This document shows, one piece after another, positions 1 through 9,637 of a stretch of DNA of 64,000 nt. Numbering within the stretch: the stretch's first letter is position 1; each line of letters starts with the position of its first letter. Origin of the DNA: Acidobacteriaceae bacterium (GTDB lineage: Bacteria; Acidobacteriota; Terriglobia; Terriglobales; Acidobacteriaceae); assembly GCA_003139095.1 (NCBI GenBank), contig PLHW01000014.1, positions 88,669 to 152,668 of the forward strand, written 5' to 3'. A program made the position numbers and the translations under genes. The notes beneath the pieces were generated by a model. That model was not told the origin of the DNA. It saw only the letters and a program-made list of their open reading frames with translations, and did not search any database.

Positions 1-156
1 CAGATTGCAGAAGTAAAACCCTCGACGCACGCCGCACCGATGAAACTGTGGGGTTTACTTCTGCAATCCGACCTCTGTAATCGGCTCCTACATCTGCAAT
101 CTGACTTCTGACGTCTTATTTCTCACTTCTTACTTCTCGCTTCTGACTTCGAAGAT
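1..156. repeat. Palindromic intergenic element with heptad arms (copy 1)
   Basis: Positions 1-21 and 50-70 form an inverted repeat (arm core CAGATTGCAGAAGTAAA) around a loop of about 28 nt. It is followed by the same core again near 92-105 and by degenerate 7-nt units of the type GACTTCT/CACTTCT/TACTTCT/CGCTTCT up to about 150. The same arms and units recur at 12097-12247, and one arm at 42129-42171. The heptads run into the 3' end of the peroxiredoxin gene on the minus strand and encode its last residues and stop. The left end of the element is cut off by the window edge. Confidence 0.75.
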
Positions 157-598
157 AGTCCAGCACTTCCTCGGCATGGCCTTCGGGCTTCACGTTGTTG
201 AAGATGTGCTCAATCTTGCCGTCGGGGCCAATCACGAAGGTAGTGCGCGCAATGCCCATCACCTTGCGGCCGTACATATTCTTCTCTTTCACCACGCCGA
301 ACTTCTCGGCAATCTTCTTGTCGGCATCGGCCAGCAGCGTGAACGGCAGGCTGAACTTGTCCTGAAATTTCTTCTGCGAGGTCGCGGTGTCGGCGGAAAT
401 TCCGGCCAGAACCGCGCCCGTTTTCTCGATCCTTTTATAGGTGTCGCGGAAGCCGCACGCTTCTTTCGTGCAGCCCGGCGTATCGGCCTTGGGGTAAAAA
501 TAGAGCACAACTGTTTTGCCGCGATAATCTTTCAAGGCAACCTCTTTGCCGTTCTCGTCCGTCGTACGGAAGTCAGGGGCTTTATCATTGACGTTCAT
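116..598 (-). CDS. bcp: Thioredoxin-dependent thiol peroxidase (BCP/PrxQ-type peroxiredoxin)
   Basis: A cytoplasmic peroxiredoxin that reduces H2O2 and organic hydroperoxides using thioredoxin. The 160-residue protein has the usual BCP length. The peroxidatic Cys lies in DTPGCTKEACGFRD, with the second Cys five residues later as in PrxQ/BCP, and VVLYFYPKADTPGC is the family signature. The start chosen is the ATG at 598, preceded by GGAGAG; longer upstream starts would run into the divergent gene. The two divergent start codons are only about 34 bp apart. Oddity: the C-terminal tail SQKREVRSEK and the TAA stop are encoded by the intergenic heptad repeat, so the native C-terminus has probably been replaced by repeat sequence. 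Confidence 0.95.
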   Translation of the reverse strand: MNVNDKAPDFRTTDENGKEVALKDYRGKTVVLYFYPKADTPGCTKEACGFRDTYKRIEKTGAVLAGISADTATSQKKFQDKFSLPFTLLADADKKIAEKFGVVKEKNMYGRKVMGIARTTFVIGPDGKIEHIFNNVKPEGHAEEVLDYLRSQKREVRSEK

Positions 599-632
599 GG
601 GAATCTCTCCTCGCCGAACATCGTTATATCGC

Positions 633-2132
633 ATGCGTCGGCCCGCCGTCATCTCCGCCCTGGCGGTCATGGCTTTCGCGGGCTTCTGGCTTGGCGCCGC
701 GCTTCACGCCCAGGAACTCACGCAGCACCTCGAGCGCAAACAGGTCGACAAAGGGCCGCGCGCCCTTGGACTGGTGCAAGTTTCCAAGAGCGGCAAAGCG
801 CGGATGATTCCGATCGCTATCATGATGAACGGCAAGTTCTTCGATGCCGGCGCCTACAAGGCCGATCCAGTTCCCATGGCGCTTGATTTCGGAATCGTCT
901 ATGAGGCCTTCCGCGCCGGCGTCTCCGAGGGCCTGTTTACCATTACGCAGCCCGGGCAACTGAATCGCGCGTGGATTGCCGAGGGCACGTGGTTGCCGGC
1001 GGGCGTGAAGCCGCCGGAAACAACCCACAAGTACTCCGCTCCCGTAATTGACGAGGGAGAAAAAGACGATCGTCCGGTGCTACATCGGCGAACGGGTGGA
1101 GAGGCCGACAAAGACGAGACGAAACCGGCTGCCAATTCCGGGACGGGCTCGCCGCCCACGACACCGACTTCATCGACGACCACATCTTCGCCTTCGAGCA
1201 CGGGCAAAGACTCCTCGCAGTCCACACCGCCGGCGAATTCCGCGCCGCCAAATAGTGCATCCGCAAACTCGACGGCGTCAGGCGGCAACAAGACCGCCGA
1301 TGCCGGTGCGAGCAAAACTGCGGAGGCGAATTCCGCCAAAAGATCGGAGTACGAGCAGCCCCCCAACGATCCGAATCGGCCGATCCTGCGACGCGGCAAG
1401 CCCGATCCCAATCTGCATCATGAGCCGTTCGTCGATTTCGACGAGACCGATGTGGCCGAAGCCGGGAAAAATGCCGGGGCTTCCGCCGCAGGCGCCGACA
1501 AAAACACGGGCAAAGATGCGACCACTGTGCCCGCTCCCGTGCTGACCGTGGTTGCGATCTCAGACGCCGCAGGGCCCGACCCGCGGCCTTATACCTACGA
1601 TCTGAAACCGGCGGAAGAGGCGATCTATCGCAACAAGATGCTCGACCTCGCCGCCGAGCAGTTGCGGCGAAGCGCGCACTCATCTTCGAATTCTCCGAAT
1701 ACGAATGCCGCGAGCGCGAAAACCTCGGCAACCGCCCACAAGAAAACCGCGGACGCGAAGGCCGCAAAGCCTCAATTTGAAGATGTGAAGCTGCGCATCT
1801 TCGATCTTTCCAACTCGAATGAGCCGGTGCTGGTGCTTTCCGCGCGCACGCCGGTGCCTGCCGCGGGCTCGCCCGGCAGCCAGCTTCCGCAAGAGATCAC
1901 TTTGATTGCGCGCACCAATCTTGAGGGCGAACTGCTGAAGCTGTTTTTCGCCCAGACCGATTCGCGGCATCTCGATATGCGGCCGCGGATGGAGCTGATC
2001 GACGCGGTCGATGCCGACGGCGATGGCCGCGGCGAGTTGCTGTTCCGGCGCATTTTCGATTCCGGCAGCGCCTACGCGATCTATCGCGTCGCGGCCGATC
2101 AGCTGTGGCCGCTGTACGAGCCCACGCCCTGA
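633..2132 (+). CDS. Secreted hypothetical protein with Ser/Thr/Asn-rich linker
   Basis: About 499 residues beginning with a clear signal peptide (MRRPAVISALAVMAFAGF, cleavage near AALHA-QE). Residues about 30-135 form a compact N-terminal region. A long low-complexity linker rich in Ser, Thr, Pro, Asn and Ala follows, then a C-terminal globular part ending in DAVDADGDGRGELLF, which resembles a calcium-binding DxDxDG loop or FG-GAP/VCBS-type turn. No enzyme family is recognised. The ATG at 633 is chosen because it starts the signal peptide; the longer frame upstream overlaps bcp on the other strand. Probably a periplasmic or cell-surface protein of acidobacterial distribution. Confidence 0.75.
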   Translation: MRRPAVISALAVMAFAGFWLGAALHAQELTQHLERKQVDKGPRALGLVQVSKSGKARMIPIAIMMNGKFFDAGAYKADPVPMALDFGIVYEAFRAGVSEGLFTITQPGQLNRAWIAEGTWLPAGVKPPETTHKYSAPVIDEGEKDDRPVLHRRTGGEADKDETKPAANSGTGSPPTTPTSSTTTSSPSSTGKDSSQSTPPANSAPPNSASANSTASGGNKTADAGASKTAEANSAKRSEYEQPPNDPNRPILRRGKPDPNLHHEPFVDFDETDVAEAGKNAGASAAGADKNTGKDATTVPAPVLTVVAISDAAGPDPRPYTYDLKPAEEAIYRNKMLDLAAEQLRRSAHSSSNSPNTNAASAKTSATAHKKTADAKAAKPQFEDVKLRIFDLSNSNEPVLVLSARTPVPAAGSPGSQLPQEITLIARTNLEGELLKLFFAQTDSRHLDMRPRMELIDAVDADGDGRGELLFRRIFDSGSAYAIYRVAADQLWPLYEPTP

Positions 2133-2195
2133 TCGAACGACAAACCTGCGCCGCCTCCAAATGACAAAGCAGCGGCGTCCCGCTCCACCATCCAA

Positions 2196-2222
2196 TAAAA
2201 AAGGGGCCGCTTACGCGGCCCC
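2196..2222 (-). terminator. Rho-independent terminator downstream of the kelch/Ig-like protein gene
   Basis: A perfect 8-bp stem GGGGCCGC/GCGGCCCC with a TTAC loop (2203-2222). Read on the minus strand it is followed by a run of six T, 36 bp past the stop of the minus-strand gene. It lies between two convergent genes and may also slow transcription from the plus side. Confidence 0.85.
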
Positions 2223-2257
2223 GTTTACGCAGTGCTTCAGGCTACTGCTGCCTATTG

Positions 2258-4657
2258 TTAGTCGCCAGTTCCCGTCAGACTTGAAGTCTGCGGGCTGCCG
2301 GCTGCGCTGTCGCTCACCTGCAAGCTGCCCGTCCTCGTGCCAGTCTGCGTTGGCTTGAACACCACGCTGATCTTGCAATTGGACTTGGCCGCCAGACTGG
2401 ACGAACACGTCGTGGTGGAGACGCTGAAGTCTCCGGTTGTTCCGATCGTGATTCCGGTCAGCGCCACGCTCTGTTTATTGGCCAGCGTGAACACCTTTGC
2501 CTTGCTCGTCGCTCCCACCTTGGTGGCGGGGAACGTTGCGCTGGCGGGTGTCAGCGTGACCGGCGCGGTGCCCGTGCCGGAGAGCGCGACCGTCTGCGGA
2601 CTTCCCGGAGCGTTGTCGGTGACGGATACGTTTCCGGTTCGGGATCCAACCTGGGTTGGACTGAAAACAACCTCGATCGTGCAACTCTGTCCTGCCGCCA
2701 GCGTGCTGCCGCAGGGCTTAGAACTGGCGATGATTCCAAAATCACCGCTGGCCGCGATGCTGGTGATATTCAGTGTCGCGTTCCCGGTGTTGGTAAGCGT
2801 GACGCTCTTTCCTTTGCTGGTACCTCCGACAACCTCCTTGCCGAATGCCAGCGAGGTCGGCGAGAGCGTTACGATCGGGCTGCTACCGGTCGTAATGGTG
2901 AGTTGAATCGTCGTGCTGCTGGTGATGGCGCCCGACGTACCCGTAATGGTCACCGTCGACGTTCCCTTGGTGGCAGTGCCGCTCGCGCTCAGGGTCAGGG
3001 TGCTGGTGGTCGACGTGGGGTTCGGCGCGAACTGCGCCGTCACGCCGCTGGGCAGCCCGGTTGCGTTCAAAGTGACGCTCCCGTTAAAGCCGTTCACAGG
3101 AACGACCGTGATGGTGCTGGTGCCCTGCTGGCCCTGCGCAATGCTGAGCGAACTCGGATTTGCGGTCAGAGTGAAACTCGGGCCCGCCGCAACACTCACC
3201 GTTACCGGCGTCGACTCAATGCCGTTGGCAACCACATACAAATCGTAATTCCCGTCGGGTAGGCCGCTCGGCACGTCGAACAAAGTGCTGTTTGGAGTGC
3301 CGGGCGCGATGGAGTGGGTTGTTTCGTCGTGGGTAGTGGCGTAATAAACATTGTTCGGAGAATTGACTTGCACCAGCCGCACCAGCGGATAGTTGGTCGC
3401 GCCCTGGTAGTCGTCTCCGTAGCCGTTGTTCTCGGTTAAGCCGTTCAACTGCGTGCCCGAAAGAGGATTGTTGGTTGAGGGACTGTTCAGTGAGGAACTC
3501 ACCGATGTGATCGTCGGCTCGACTCCGGAAACGGTGCCCGAGATCGGGGTGTAGATTTCTACCGTGCCGCTGAAGTCCGTGAACATGATCTGGCCCGTGG
3601 GCAGCATCATCAGGTGCCCAACGTAGGAGGAATCATTCGGGCAATCGGCGGGATTGGCGGTGTTGGTCAAGGTGTTGGCGACGGGATCGTACTCGACAAA
3701 CTGGCACCCGCCTTGAAACAGCCCGGGGCTCAACATGGCAAGCACTTTGCCGTTCGGCTCCAGTGACGCCGGGCCATCGGCCTGATCCAGACCCTTTGCG
3801 GGAGTGGGGCCGGCCGACCAGGTGTTGCTGGCAACGTCATAAATTGCGGTCGCAACTACGTTCCCGCCAAACTGAAAAACCTTGTTGTTGTACATCAGGA
3901 CGGCGGCGCCCAGCTCTTCGTCGTTTGGATTGTAGAGCTTGACCGGAGTGTTCGGCCCGCAGGACCAGACACCAGTATTCTGATCGTAAAGCTCGGAACC
4001 CTGGCTGCCACCGCAAGAAGAAGTTTTGGTGTCCACGGTCAGCACGAGGTCGTTGCTTAGCAGCGTAAAGCCCGACTCATCGTTGCTGGACTGCAGCACG
4101 GAACCGGTAGCGGTCCAGGAATTCGGGCCGTCAAACAGCGCGTTCTGCGCCGTGCAGCAGTTCGCCTGCATGTAGGTCCCGTCCGGCAGAATGACGCTCT
4201 CGGCGTCGCCGATGTGGCTCCAGCCGGAGGGAGGAGAATTTTTCGCCCAGGTAATCGAACTGCCGGAGATGGTTCCAAGGGCGCCCAGCGTCGTCCAATC
4301 TTGCGAACCGCCGTTGTACTCGCCACCTTCGACGGCGATGGTCTTCCCGTCCAGCAATACCTGCGACCCGAAGAACCACGGTGCGTAGCCCGAAGGCAGC
4401 GTTCCGCCCGAAGTCCACGTGCCATTGATGTAACTGCCGGTGGCGTCCGGGGTGAGGATATGCCAGTTGGCGGAATTGCCCGACTGCTCCTCGTGCACGA
4501 GAATTCTGCCGTCTCTGAGTTGCAGCATGACGCCGACGTCAGCTCCGGGTTGATGGTTGAGAGGTGTCCAGGTCTGGGCACCAGCGGCCCCGGCCAAAGT
4601 AAAGACCAGTGCGCACAGCACGACGGAAGCGATAGCGAGTGTTCCAAGTGATTTCAA
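2258..4657 (-). CDS. Secreted kelch-type beta-propeller protein with Ig-like and two choice-of-anchor-D (ASH) domains
   Basis: About 799 residues, extracellular. A signal peptide (SLGTLAIASVVLCALVFTLAG, ending GAQT) is followed by a propeller-like region with kelch-type repeats (residues about 30-370; e.g. GYAPWFFGSQVLLDGKTIAV, LGAAVLMYNNKVFQFGG) related to galactose-oxidase-like folds. Next come an Ig-like stretch with TLTANPSSLSIAQGQQG and two tandem domains starting SPTSLAFGKEVVGGTSKG and TPASATFPATKVGATSKAK, typical of choice-of-anchor-D/ASH modules. No copper-oxidase active site could be confirmed. The TTG at 4657 is preferred to an upstream TTG because AGGGGA lies 7 nt before it. Confidence 0.8.
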   Translation of the reverse strand: MKSLGTLAIASVVLCALVFTLAGAAGAQTWTPLNHQPGADVGVMLQLRDGRILVHEEQSGNSANWHILTPDATGSYINGTWTSGGTLPSGYAPWFFGSQVLLDGKTIAVEGGEYNGGSQDWTTLGALGTISGSSITWAKNSPPSGWSHIGDAESVILPDGTYMQANCCTAQNALFDGPNSWTATGSVLQSSNDESGFTLLSNDLVLTVDTKTSSCGGSQGSELYDQNTGVWSCGPNTPVKLYNPNDEELGAAVLMYNNKVFQFGGNVVATAIYDVASNTWSAGPTPAKGLDQADGPASLEPNGKVLAMLSPGLFQGGCQFVEYDPVANTLTNTANPADCPNDSSYVGHLMMLPTGQIMFTDFSGTVEIYTPISGTVSGVEPTITSVSSSLNSPSTNNPLSGTQLNGLTENNGYGDDYQGATNYPLVRLVQVNSPNNVYYATTHDETTHSIAPGTPNSTLFDVPSGLPDGNYDLYVVANGIESTPVTVSVAAGPSFTLTANPSSLSIAQGQQGTSTITVVPVNGFNGSVTLNATGLPSGVTAQFAPNPTSTTSTLTLSASGTATKGTSTVTITGTSGAITSSTTIQLTITTGSSPIVTLSPTSLAFGKEVVGGTSKGKSVTLTNTGNATLNITSIAASGDFGIIASSKPCGSTLAAGQSCTIEVVFSPTQVGSRTGNVSVTDNAPGSPQTVALSGTGTAPVTLTPASATFPATKVGATSKAKVFTLANKQSVALTGITIGTTGDFSVSTTTCSSSLAAKSNCKISVVFKPTQTGTRTGSLQVSDSAAGSPQTSSLTGTGD

Positions 4658-4911
4658 GCGGAATTCCCCTTTTTGTTTTGGCTGTTGGAAGACAACCCCA
4701 CACGAGACCAATACTCTATATGGGTTTCGCGCGCTTGGGTAGAGTGAAAGAATTCGCAGTTAAAGAGTACAGACTAGCCTTCATAGTACTAATACCCCAC
4801 GAAAGTGCCATGGTTATTGAGCTCTAGCGCCGCCGTACCGCCTAGCCACTCGCAACCAACTGCGAACATGGATGCACTTTCGAGTCCCTTCCAGAGCTCT
4901 TCTTCGTTCTC

Positions 4912-5853
4912 TTATGCCTCCGAATACAGCGCCCAGGCTGTAGCGAGGTCCTGCACCACATGCCCAAGCGATTTGTAGACAGTGATCTCGTCGACCGATC
5001 GCCGGCCATCGATTTCGCCCGCCAGCACCTGTCCGATCTCAGCCACCACATGCTCATCGCCGATCAAGCCGGCCGCTTTGGCCCGCAGAAATTCTGCTCC
5101 CTGCTCCAGCACGCCTTCGCGGCTGTCGGCGATGAAGCGGGAGCGCACGACGAGGTCGTTGTCCACTTCCGTGGGCCCCGCATAGCCGGAGCCGACCAGG
5201 TTGAGATGCGTGCCGGGGCGCACCCAGGCTCCGCGCAGAATTGGCTCAGACGCCGAGGTGAGAGTGCAGACGATGTCGGCGGCGGCGACGGCCTCGCGAA
5301 CGGCGGCCGCGGTGACGACCGGCAGATTGAGTTCGGCCGACATGCGGTCGGCGAAAGCCTGTGCGCGAGCGGGCGAGCGTCCCCAGACCACAATGGATTC
5401 GAGAGCACGGACTTTCGAGATTGCGCGCGCGTGGGTCTGCGCCTGTTCGCCAGTACCGAGCAAGGCCAGGCAGTGGGAATCTTTGCGCGCGAGCGCGTCG
5501 GTGGCTACGGCGCTCGCCGCAGCGGTACGGATGGCCGTAAGTTCTCCCGCATGAACCGCGCACACGGGCGCGCCGCTTTCGGGCTCAAAAAGAATCACAA
5601 GCCCCTGGTGCGACTGCATCCCGCGCGCCGAGTTTTCATGGAAGACGCTGATCAGCTTCGCCCCAAACGGCGCACCTGCGCCCAGCGCGCCCGGCATGAT
5701 GCCGAACAGGCGTCCATCCGAGAGCGGAATAATCGACCGCAGCAGTTGTTTAGTCTCGCCGCGCGAGAGCGCGATCATGGCCTGGCGCACGATGGGAATG
5801 CACATTTCATAAGTAAGCCGTCGCGAAACTTCTTCGCGGTCAATAAAGCGCAT
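4912..5853 (-). CDS. Ornithine cyclodeaminase / mu-crystallin family NAD(P)-dependent protein
   Basis: 313 residues, the usual family length. An N-terminal substrate domain contains AKLISVFHEN and HQGLVILFEPESGAPV. The Rossmann part follows with LALLGTGEQAQTHARAI (the GTGxQA dinucleotide motif), DIVCTLTSASEPIL, GTHLNLVGSGYAG and the family tail SLGHVVQDLATAWALY. Members include ornithine cyclodeaminase, alanine dehydrogenase and ketimine/1-pyrroline-2-carboxylate reductases; the sequence alone does not separate these. No proline or opine operon is nearby, so the substrate is left open. The gene stands alone and is divergent from the next gene (74 bp between starts). Confidence 0.9.
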   Translation of the reverse strand: MRFIDREEVSRRLTYEMCIPIVRQAMIALSRGETKQLLRSIIPLSDGRLFGIMPGALGAGAPFGAKLISVFHENSARGMQSHQGLVILFEPESGAPVCAVHAGELTAIRTAAASAVATDALARKDSHCLALLGTGEQAQTHARAISKVRALESIVVWGRSPARAQAFADRMSAELNLPVVTAAAVREAVAAADIVCTLTSASEPILRGAWVRPGTHLNLVGSGYAGPTEVDNDLVVRSRFIADSREGVLEQGAEFLRAKAAGLIGDEHVVAEIGQVLAGEIDGRRSVDEITVYKSLGHVVQDLATAWALYSEA

Positions 5854-5927
5854 GGGATGATTCCTTGTCCACCAGATCTCGCGGGAACTTTGTCAGCCAC
5901 AGGCGCGTATGTAGCATCGGAGGACGC

Positions 5928-6743
5928 ATGAGGAATATCTTCCTGTTTCTCGGAGTGCTGGCGGTATCGATCCCTTCTTACGCTCAATCGAACATTCAAT
6001 CCGACCCGCGCCCGGAAATTCTGGTGCTCGGAACGTATCACATGTCGAATCCGGGACGCGATTTGTATAACATGCAGGCGGACGATGTCCAATCGCCGAA
6101 ACGCCAGCAGGAAATCGCTCAGTTCATCGAAGTTCTGAAGAAGTTTCATCCGACCAAAATTGCGATTGAGGCCGATGTTGGCAGCGAACGCGTGGCGCAA
6201 GAGTATTCCGATTATGTGGCGGGAAAGTACACGCTGACCCGCAACGAGACCAATCAGATCGCATACCGCCTCGCCAAAGAGCTTGGCCATAAGGCGATTT
6301 ACCCAGTCGATGAAGACGGCGATTTCCCCTGGCAGCGTGTGGTCAATTACGCCAAAGCTACGGGCCGCAAGGAAAAGATTGATGCGCTGGCGGCGACCAT
6401 GGGCACGGTGGTGAAGGAGCAGGACGATTTCCTGCACTCGCACTCCGTGCTGGAGACGTTCGAGTACATGAATGCCGATGCGATGGCGGCAAAAGGCGTG
6501 GCCTTCTACTATGCCTTCGTGCCTTACGGTGAGCCGGGTGACTATGCCGGATCGGACCTGCTGGCGGCCTGGTATGAGAGAAACATTCGCATTTATCGCA
6601 ACATCGTCACCCTCATCGAATCCCCCAGCGACAAAATTCTCGTGCTCTATGGGGCCGGCCACCTCGGATGGCTACAGCAGGACATTGCCAACGACGCATC
6701 GGTAAAGCTGCGGAAGCTGGCCGAGTTCACCGGGCAACACTGA
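5928..6743 (+). CDS. Secreted DUF5694-like protein (TraB/GumN-type resemblance)
   Basis: 271 residues with a signal peptide (MRNIFLFLGVLAVSIPSYAQ). The mature part opens with ILVLGTYHMSNPGRDLYN and contains TKIAIEADV and a C-terminal VLYGAGHLGWLQQDI. GTxHM near the N-terminus and GxGHxG near the C-terminus are the pattern of DUF5694, a group that resembles TraB/GumN proteins with conserved His/Glu residues; catalytic function is unproven. The ATG at 5928 is preceded by GGAGG and begins the signal peptide. The stop lies 15 bp before the histidine kinase gene, so the two may be co-transcribed. Confidence 0.8.
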   Translation: MRNIFLFLGVLAVSIPSYAQSNIQSDPRPEILVLGTYHMSNPGRDLYNMQADDVQSPKRQQEIAQFIEVLKKFHPTKIAIEADVGSERVAQEYSDYVAGKYTLTRNETNQIAYRLAKELGHKAIYPVDEDGDFPWQRVVNYAKATGRKEKIDALAATMGTVVKEQDDFLHSHSVLETFEYMNADAMAAKGVAFYYAFVPYGEPGDYAGSDLLAAWYERNIRIYRNIVTLIESPSDKILVLYGAGHLGWLQQDIANDASVKLRKLAEFTGQH

Positions 6744-6758
6744 GATACCATCCCTCGA

Positions 6759-8144
6759 TTGACGCGGGAGCCCTTTCTGCGATTGGATGGAAGCTGCGTG
6801 GACGCGGCCCCTCCCATCTTCGATCCCGAATCGCGGCGGTGGAACCGGCTGGACGCGATCTGGCTGGCGATCTGGCTGGTTTTCCTGGGCGTTCTCGCGG
6901 CGCTGCCTCCCGAGCTCGAGTGGCACAAGCAGGTCATCCTGCTGGCGATTGGCGCCGTGCAGGTGCTGGAGTCGCGGATTGTCGCGCGCTTTGAGCGGCG
7001 CGGGGTTTCTTATGTCATCCTTCTGAAAATTCTGCTGGCGACCCTGCTCATCGATCACACCGGTGAACTGAGTATCAACAGCAGCTACTGGCCTATCTAC
7101 TTCCTTCCAGTCGTGACTGCGGCGCTCTACTGCGGGCCGTGGATGACGCTCGCGTGGACAACGATTTCCTCCGCGGCCTACTGCTCGTATCTGATTCCGG
7201 CGAGGCAGGAATATGAAGTCACCAGCGAGGCGATTGGTTTTCTCGCGCTGCGCATCATGTTTTTCTTTCTGGCGGCGATGGTCGTCAACCGCTTTTCGCA
7301 GCAGAGCCGGCACCAGACGCAGCTTTATCGCGAACTGGCGGAGCGGCTGGCCGAGACAAACCGGCGGCTCGAGCAGGCGCAGGCCGAGGCGCGGCGATCG
7401 GAGCGACTGGTCGCGCTCGGCCAGCTCTCCGCCGGACTCGCGCACGAAATTCGTAATCCGCTGGGTGTGATCAAGGGCTCGGCCGAGATGCTGTCGCAAA
7501 AGCTCGAGGCGTCCGACGCTTTGTCGCGGGAACTCGCCGGATATATCTCGACCGAGGTGAACCGGCTGAGCGCGCTGGTCACCGAGTTCCTCGATTTTGC
7601 GCGCCCCCTCCATGCGCAGTTGCAGATGGGAGATGTGCGGCCGGTGCTCGATCGGGCGCTGGAGATTGTGGCGTTTCGCTGGAAGGGCAAGCCGGTGCGC
7701 GTCGAGCGCAACTACGCCGATGCGTTGCCCCCAGTTCCCTTGGATGAGAGTCTGTGCGAGCAGGCGTTTTTGAATCTTGTGCAGAATGGGTACGAGGCGA
7801 TGGAGGAGAGCGGCGGCACGTTGCGGGTGGAGGCGCGGACGGCGACCGTGAACGATCGCGAAGGCGTGCAGGTGGTGCTCGCCGACACCGGCCCTGGCGT
7901 GCCCGGCAATCTGCGCGAAGAAATATTCAATCCCTTTGTCACGACGAAGAAAACGGGCGTGGGGCTGGGGCTTTCCATCGTGTCAAAGATTGTGGACGGC
8001 CATCACGGCTGGATTCACGTGGAGAATGGCGCGGAGGGCGGGGCGCGATTTACCCTGTTCTTTCCGTTAGAAGAATCGAGCGACCGCCACTCGTCAAAAC
8101 TACCGTCAGGCTCGCGAATCGAAAGCCGCGCAAGCGCCGAATGA
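6759..8144 (+). CDS. Membrane sensor histidine kinase (NtrB/AtoS-like)
   Basis: 461 residues. The N-terminal 180 residues contain about five membrane segments and no obvious extracellular sensor. A short coiled coil (about 185-215) is followed by the HisKA domain with LSAGLAHEIRNPLGVI (phospho-acceptor His229), then the ATPase domain: N box NLVQNGYEAMEE, G1 DTGPGVP, F box FNPFVTTKKTGVGLGLSIV. All kinase boxes are intact. The sigma-54 response regulator starts 65 bp downstream, so the pair should form one system. The start is TTG at 6759; a GTG at 6798 is possible. The spacer to the regulator is a short tandem-repeat array that begins at the stop codon. Confidence 0.9.
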   Translation: MTREPFLRLDGSCVDAAPPIFDPESRRWNRLDAIWLAIWLVFLGVLAALPPELEWHKQVILLAIGAVQVLESRIVARFERRGVSYVILLKILLATLLIDHTGELSINSSYWPIYFLPVVTAALYCGPWMTLAWTTISSAAYCSYLIPARQEYEVTSEAIGFLALRIMFFFLAAMVVNRFSQQSRHQTQLYRELAERLAETNRRLEQAQAEARRSERLVALGQLSAGLAHEIRNPLGVIKGSAEMLSQKLEASDALSRELAGYISTEVNRLSALVTEFLDFARPLHAQLQMGDVRPVLDRALEIVAFRWKGKPVRVERNYADALPPVPLDESLCEQAFLNLVQNGYEAMEESGGTLRVEARTATVNDREGVQVVLADTGPGVPGNLREEIFNPFVTTKKTGVGLGLSIVSKIVDGHHGWIHVENGAEGGARFTLFFPLEESSDRHSSKLPSGSRIESRASAE

Positions 8145-8208
8145 TGAACAATGATGAACAACGAAGACGAACAACCGAAAACTGACGACTGACAACGACC
8201 AACGACGA
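8141..8208 (+). repeat. Tandem repeat array starting at the histidine-kinase stop codon
   Basis: Two perfect copies of ATGATGAACA (8141-8160), the first containing the TGA stop of the kinase gene, are followed by degenerate 7-nt units ACTGACG, ACTGACA, ACGACCA, ACGACGA (8181-8208) up to the ATG of the response regulator. There is no Shine-Dalgarno sequence before that ATG. Confidence 0.7.
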
Positions 8209-8209
8209 A

Positions 8210-9574
8210 ATGCCGACCATTCTCATCATCGAAGATGAAGCAAAAATGCGCCGTCTGCTCGAGTTGAACCTCGGCGAGGATGGCTTCAAAACGCTCTCGG
8301 CCGGCGATGCCGAGACCGCGCTGAAGCTGCTCGCCTCCGAGCCGGTGCATCTGGTGCTCACCGACCTCAAGCTGCCGGGCATGAGCGGGCTGGAATTTTT
8401 GCAGGCGGCAAAACGGCAAAACGCCGCCTTGCCGATTGTGGTCATGACCGCGTTCGGCTCGGTGGAGACCGCAGTCGAAGCGATGAAAGCGGGCGCCAGC
8501 GATTACGTGCTCAAGCCGTTTTCGCTGGCCGAGATGCGCATGGTCGTGCGCAAGGAGCTGGACCACTCGCGCCTCCAGGAAGAGAACCGTTCGCTGCGCG
8601 AGGCCCTCGGCCAAAAGTATAGCCATCCGAATATTGTGGCGCGCTCGGCGAAAATGCAGGAGGTGCTGGCGACGGTCGAACGCGTGGCCCCGACAAATTC
8701 GACGGTGCTGCTCGGCGGGGAAAGCGGCGTGGGCAAGGACTTGATCGCCCGCGCGATCCACGAGAAGTCGCGGCGCGCGTCGGGGCCGTTCGTCAAAATC
8801 AACAGCACGGCAATTCCCGAAAACTTGCTGGAGAGCGAACTCTTCGGCTACGAGAAAGGCGCATTCACCGGCGCCGTCTCCAGCAAGCCCGGCAAATTCG
8901 AGCTGGCCGACAAGGGCACGCTATTCCTCGACGAGATTGGCGACGTTCCGGCCGTCACGCAGGTCAAGCTTTTGCGCGTGCTCCAGGAGCGCGAATTTGA
9001 GCGCCTGGGCGGCACGCGCACCGTCAAGGTTGATGTCCGCCTGCTCGCCGCCACCAATCGCGATCTGCGCGCCGCGCTGGAGCAGGGAACCTTCCGCGAG
9101 GACCTTTATTACCGCCTCAACGTCGTGCCCATCGACATTGCGCCGCTGCGCGAGCGCAAGGAAGATATTCCCGATCTCGCCAATCTTTTTCTCGCTCGCT
9201 TTGCCAAGGATTCGGGCAGAGAGTTGCGCGGCATTTCTCCCGCCGCGATGCAGATTTTGCTGGCGCATTACTGGCCGGGAAATGTGCGCGAGTTGCAGAA
9301 CGCCATCGAGCGCGCTTGCGCCCTCGCGGCGGGGCCGGAACTCGAGGCTCGCGATGTACAGCTTGACCTGCCCCGCACTCGCGCCGGCGCGCCTGCGGAG
9401 CGCTTCTTGCCTGAGGGCATGACCCTCGACCAATGGGAAGACGAGATGATTCGCGAGGCGTTGAAGAAGGCGGGCGGAAACAAGTCGCAGGCGGCCCGCC
9501 TGCTCGGCCTTTCCCGCAACGCGCTCCGCTATCGCCTCTCGAAGATCGGCATTGACGACGACAACGGCGAGTAG
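8210..9574 (+). CDS. Sigma-54-dependent response regulator (NtrC/AtoC family)
   Basis: 454 residues in three domains. The receiver domain spans residues 1-120 with Asp52 in [12 protein letters not shown]. The AAA+ domain (about 140-380) has Walker A GESGVGKD, the sigma-54 contact loop GAFTGA, and Walker [12 protein letters not shown] Fis-type helix-turn-helix ends the protein ([20 protein letters not shown]). It activates RNA polymerase containing sigma-54 after phosphorylation, most likely by the kinase encoded immediately upstream. The target genes are unknown; no sigma-54 promoter was recognised nearby. Family length and all key motifs are present. Confidence 0.96.
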   Translation: MPTILIIEDEAKMRRLLELNLGEDGFKTLSAGDAETALKLLASEPVHLVLTDLKLPGMSGLEFLQAAKRQNAALPIVVMTAFGSVETAVEAMKAGASDYVLKPFSLAEMRMVVRKELDHSRLQEENRSLREALGQKYSHPNIVARSAKMQEVLATVERVAPTNSTVLLGGESGVGKDLIARAIHEKSRRASGPFVKINSTAIPENLLESELFGYEKGAFTGAVSSKPGKFELADKGTLFLDEIGDVPAVTQVKLLRVLQEREFERLGGTRTVKVDVRLLAATNRDLRAALEQGTFREDLYYRLNVVPIDIAPLRERKEDIPDLANLFLARFAKDSGRELRGISPAAMQILLAHYWPGNVRELQNAIERACALAAGPELEARDVQLDLPRTRAGAPAERFLPEGMTLDQWEDEMIREALKKAGGNKSQAARLLGLSRNALRYRLSKIGIDDDNGE

Positions 9575-9637
9575 CAAGCTGCAATCGCCAAAATTTTCGT
9601 GAGCTTTAACCGTCGTTGACTAGGGAGCCCTTAAGGC

